Below are positions 61,697 to 64,000 of a stretch of 64,000 nucleotides of DNA, one piece after another. Numbering within the stretch: position 1 is the stretch's first letter; the number at the start of each line of letters is the position of its first letter. Position numbers and translations under genes: made by a program. This DNA is from Sphingomonas koreensis (GTDB lineage Bacteria > Pseudomonadota > Alphaproteobacteria > Sphingomonadales > Sphingomonadaceae), in NCBI RefSeq assembly GCF_002797435.1, contig NZ_PGEN01000001.1, positions 744,001-808,000 of the forward strand, in the 5' to 3' direction. The notes under the pieces are model-generated. The model did not search any database, was not told the origin of the DNA, and saw nothing but the letters and a program-made list of their open reading frames with translations.

Positions 61697-64000
61697 GCGC
61701 CGCCTCCCGTACGGAATTCGAAGATGCCGGGACCAGTGCGATAAACCGTGTAGCCCCCCTCGCGGCGCAGCAACTCGGCGCCCTGCGGCACGGCGATGGT
61801 GCCGAAGCGTTCGGGTACCCAGACCTCGCCGCCGGTATTGGGCGGGACTTCGGCGGTGAGCGTCAGGCGGCCGCCCTCCACCTTCCAGCGGGATGCGGCG
61901 CGGCCATGGACCGTCTCCATCACCGCTTCGGCCGAGGCGAGGCCGGTCGGGATCGCCGGCTTGACCAGCACCGTCTTGTAGCCCGGCGCGCCGGGACGCA
62001 GGCCGGCAAGGCGCTGGCGCATCCAGTCGGCGATCGACGCGAAATAATGATGGTCGCGCGAGCGGCTTTCGAGGCTCCAGCTTTCGAACATCGTCGAATG
62101 ACCGTTGGCGATCCACCAGCCCCAGCTCGGCTCGTCGGTACGCGTCGCGACGCGATAGGCGAGATCGGCATGGCCATAGTCGCTGAGCATTTCGAGCAGA
62201 TGGCGCGTGCCGTAGACGCCGGTGCGCAGTCCCTGCTTGTCGACATCGCGTGCGATCGCGTCGGCGACGCTTTGCTCGCGGCCCCTGGGGGTCATGCCGA
62301 AGGCGAGCGGCAGCACGTTCTGGATCTGCGCCGCCGGCCCGGCGACACCCCTGGCATCGACGGTGCGATACCAGCCATTGGCGTCGTCCCAGTAGCGGGC
62401 GTTGTAGGCAGTTCGGATCGCCTCGGCGAGCTCACGGTAGCGCGCGGCGTCCTCGGCCTTGCCGATCACCGCCGAGGAGCGTGCCAGCAGATCGGCCTCA
62501 TGGAAGAAATAGGCGGTGGTCACCGCGTCGACGCCGCCGCCGCGCGCGTTGAGGAAATCGAGGGGGCCTGGCGGCATCCACTCGCTCAGCCCTGCGGCGC
62601 GGCGATAGTCGGGCGCCTTGATATAGGTGGCGGTATAATCGACCAGCCGCCGCTGCATGTCGTGGCTCTGCGCCAGGATGCGTGTGTCGCCATAGGTGGT
62701 GTAGAGTTCCCATGGCAGGATCAGCGCGGCGGCATCCCACGGCGTGGTCGGCCCCCAGATGATGCTCCAGCCCGGTGTGTTCTCGTACCCGTAATAGGGC
62801 GTCGCCGGGACGATCTCTGGCAGTTCGCCGTTGGGCGCCTGCGCATCGCGAAAGTCAGCGAGCCATTTGGTCCAGACCCGCGCGATGTCGAGGCTGCGCG
62901 CCGCCGCGCCCGCCGATGCCTGGGCGTCGCCGGTCCAGCCATTCTTCTCGAACGCCGGGGTGTCGGTGACGAAGCCGTGGAGGTTGTTGAGAATGGTACC
63001 GGTCGCCGCCGCATCGATCTTGCCGAGCAGCGGGTTGGCGCTGGCGAAGCTGCCGGTGCGGGCAACGGCGGAATGGACGATCCGCGCCTTGAGCGTCGCG
63101 CCGGGCACCCCGCGCAGCTCGACATAGCGGAAGCCGCGATAGCCGAAGCTCGGCTCCCAGCGCTCGACGCCCTTCCCTGCCAGCGTGTAGCGGTCGGTCT
63201 GGAGCTGGGCGTGGATCAGGCCGGAGACCGGCACGACGCGGCCGTCCGCCGCAAGCTTCTCGCCCGCGATCATCGAGACGGTGGCGCCGCGAGGCCCGCG
63301 GACCTCGAGCACCGGACGGCCGGCGACGATGCGGCCGAAATCATGCACCCGGACCCCCGGGGCGACTTCCTTGACCGCAACGGCATCGATCGTCTCGACC
63401 GCCTCGATCGGCTCCGCATTGGCGGCGGCGAGCTTCCCGGCGGGGCCGGCGATGACCGCCGCGGGCCGCCAGTTCGCGCGGAAACCTGGACGGTCCCAGC
63501 CAGCGGGCAGCAGCCGTGCGTCGTAGCGTTCGCCGCGATGGACGGAGTCGCTGCGGGTGGGGCCGTCGGCGGCTTGCCAGTCCCCGCCGGTCGCGACCGT
63601 CTGGCGAGTGCCGTCGGCATAGTCGATCTCGAGCTGGGCCTTGAGTGCGGGCGCGGCGCGCCACGGCGCTGCGTGGAAATACCATTCGTCGGGATCGGTG
63701 AGCGCGTACCAGCCCCGGCCGAGTTCGGCGCCGAGCACATTCTCGCCCGGACGAAGCTGAGCGGTCAGGTCTTGGGTGTAGCTCAGCACGCGCTTGTCAT
63801 AGGCGGTGAAGCCCGCACCGAGCGGCGATCCGACCTGTGCACCGTTGAGCAGGACCCGAGGCATCCCGGCCCCCGCATAATAGAGACGCGCGCGCGCGAT
63901 TGGCTTACGCGCGACGGCGAAGCTGCGGCGCACCAGCGGCGCGGGTGCCTCGATCGGCAGGACGAAGGCGACCCGGGGCACGCCCGCGGGAATGGCCAGC
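61693..64000 (-). CDS. GH78 alpha-L-rhamnosidase (5' end outside window)
   Basis: About 769 residues are visible, open to the end of the window. The N-terminal beta-sandwich module reads ARLYYAGAGMPRVLLNGAQVG and YTQDLTAQLRPGENVLGAELGRGWY. The (alpha/alpha)6 catalytic part contains FGYRGFRYVELRG, DTPAFEKNGWTGDAQASAGAAARSLD and PAWSWWI-like PSWGWWIANGHSTMFESW, which are GH78 signatures including the general-acid Glu in the DxxxxEKxGWxGD segment. It removes terminal alpha-L-rhamnose from flavonoid or pectin side chains. It is the first visible gene of the operon. Confidence 0.93.
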   Translation of the reverse strand, partial: LAIPAGVPRVAFVLPIEAPAPLVRRSFAVARKPIARARLYYAGAGMPRVLLNGAQVGSPLGAGFTAYDKRVLSYTQDLTAQLRPGENVLGAELGRGWYALTDPDEWYFHAAPWRAAPALKAQLEIDYADGTRQTVATGGDWQAADGPTRSDSVHRGERYDARLLPAGWDRPGFRANWRPAAVIAGPAGKLAAANAEPIEAVETIDAVAVKEVAPGVRVHDFGRIVAGRPVLEVRGPRGATVSMIAGEKLAADGRVVPVSGLIHAQLQTDRYTLAGKGVERWEPSFGYRGFRYVELRGVPGATLKARIVHSAVARTGSFASANPLLGKIDAAATGTILNNLHGFVTDTPAFEKNGWTGDAQASAGAAARSLDIARVWTKWLADFRDAQAPNGELPEIVPATPYYGYENTPGWSIIWGPTTPWDAAALILPWELYTTYGDTRILAQSHDMQRRLVDYTATYIKAPDYRRAAGLSEWMPPGPLDFLNARGGGVDAVTTAYFFHEADLLARSSAVIGKAEDAARYRELAEAIRTAYNARYWDDANGWYRTVDARGVAGPAAQIQNVLPLAFGMTPRGREQSVADAIARDVDKQGLRTGVYGTRHLLEMLSDYGHADLAYRVATRTDEPSWGWWIANGHSTMFESWSLESRSRDHHYFASIADWMRQRLAGLRPGAPGYKTVLVKPAIPTGLASAEAVMETVHGRAASRWKVEGGRLTLTAEVPPNTGGEVWVPERFGTIAVPQGAELLRREGGYTVYRTGPGIFEFRTGGGA

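Overview
The window is a GC-rich alphaproteobacterial chromosome segment, most like a Sphingomonas-type sphingomonad. The reasons are: the nuoA-B-C-D-E-F order, the zapA / 6S RNA / 5-formyl-THF cyclo-ligase order, DUF2842, a class I fructose-bisphosphate aldolase beside pgk-gap-tkt, and a cell-surface system of FecI-type sigma factor, FecR and a large STN-domain TonB receptor beside plant-glycan enzymes. Genes are densely packed and many neighbours overlap as ATGA, GTGA or TGATG.

Layout. 1-5147 (minus): start of the complex I operon, with four small extra genes inserted between nuoD/nuoE and nuoE/nuoF. 5150-10977 (minus): a hydrolase relic, a secreted beta-propeller, an inositol monophosphatase, a cupin, EF-P, an M23 peptidase / L,D-transpeptidase pair, an iron-permease-family protein and thiE. 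11077-13369 (plus): a BapA/DmpA-type P1 peptidase, a lipoprotein and a GNAT enzyme. 13440-20239 (minus): tkt-gap-MOSC-pgk-2OG oxygenase-degenerate oxygenase copy-fda. 20374-21839 (plus): a coiled-coil protein, zapA, 6S RNA, the cyclo-ligase and DUF2842. 21836-32433: mixed housekeeping genes (PRC-barrel, XRE regulator, M1 peptidase, AidB-like dehydrogenase, DUF4403, DUF423, Kef antiporter, Fe-S scaffold, CvpA, DMT exporter). 32466-34151 (plus): a DUF2975/HTH pair, then an SMR exporter and a second, orphan nuoA. Each of these last two has a 77-nt leader with the same four-hairpin plan. 34153-44304: radA, a WYL regulator with its operator and GST target, a second GST, a glycosyltransferase, PadR and DUF2218, a frameshifted rarA, a beta-lactamase-fold hydrolase and tRNA-Thr.

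44338-53176: an S9 peptidase, a TonB receptor, FecR and an ECF sigma factor (minus). The receptor and sigma genes share an identical bipartite upstream element that looks like the sigma factor's own promoter. A sugar MFS transporter (plus) has a LacI-type palindrome, and tRNA-Leu follows. 53272-64000 (minus): at least seven translationally coupled genes (GH78 rhamnosidase, type-B carboxylesterase, alpha/beta hydrolase, tannase/feruloyl-esterase, acyl-CoA synthetase, small secreted protein, GH3 glucosidase). Together they could strip sugars and acyl esters from plant phenolic glycosides or acylated rhamnosides and activate the released acid with CoA.

The observations I rate highest are the twin structured leaders, the degenerate 2OG-oxygenase copy cut by an in-frame amber codon, the frameshifted rarA, the shared ECF promoter element and the acyl-glycoside operon. 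All functional statements come from reading translations and motifs by eye; no database search was run.
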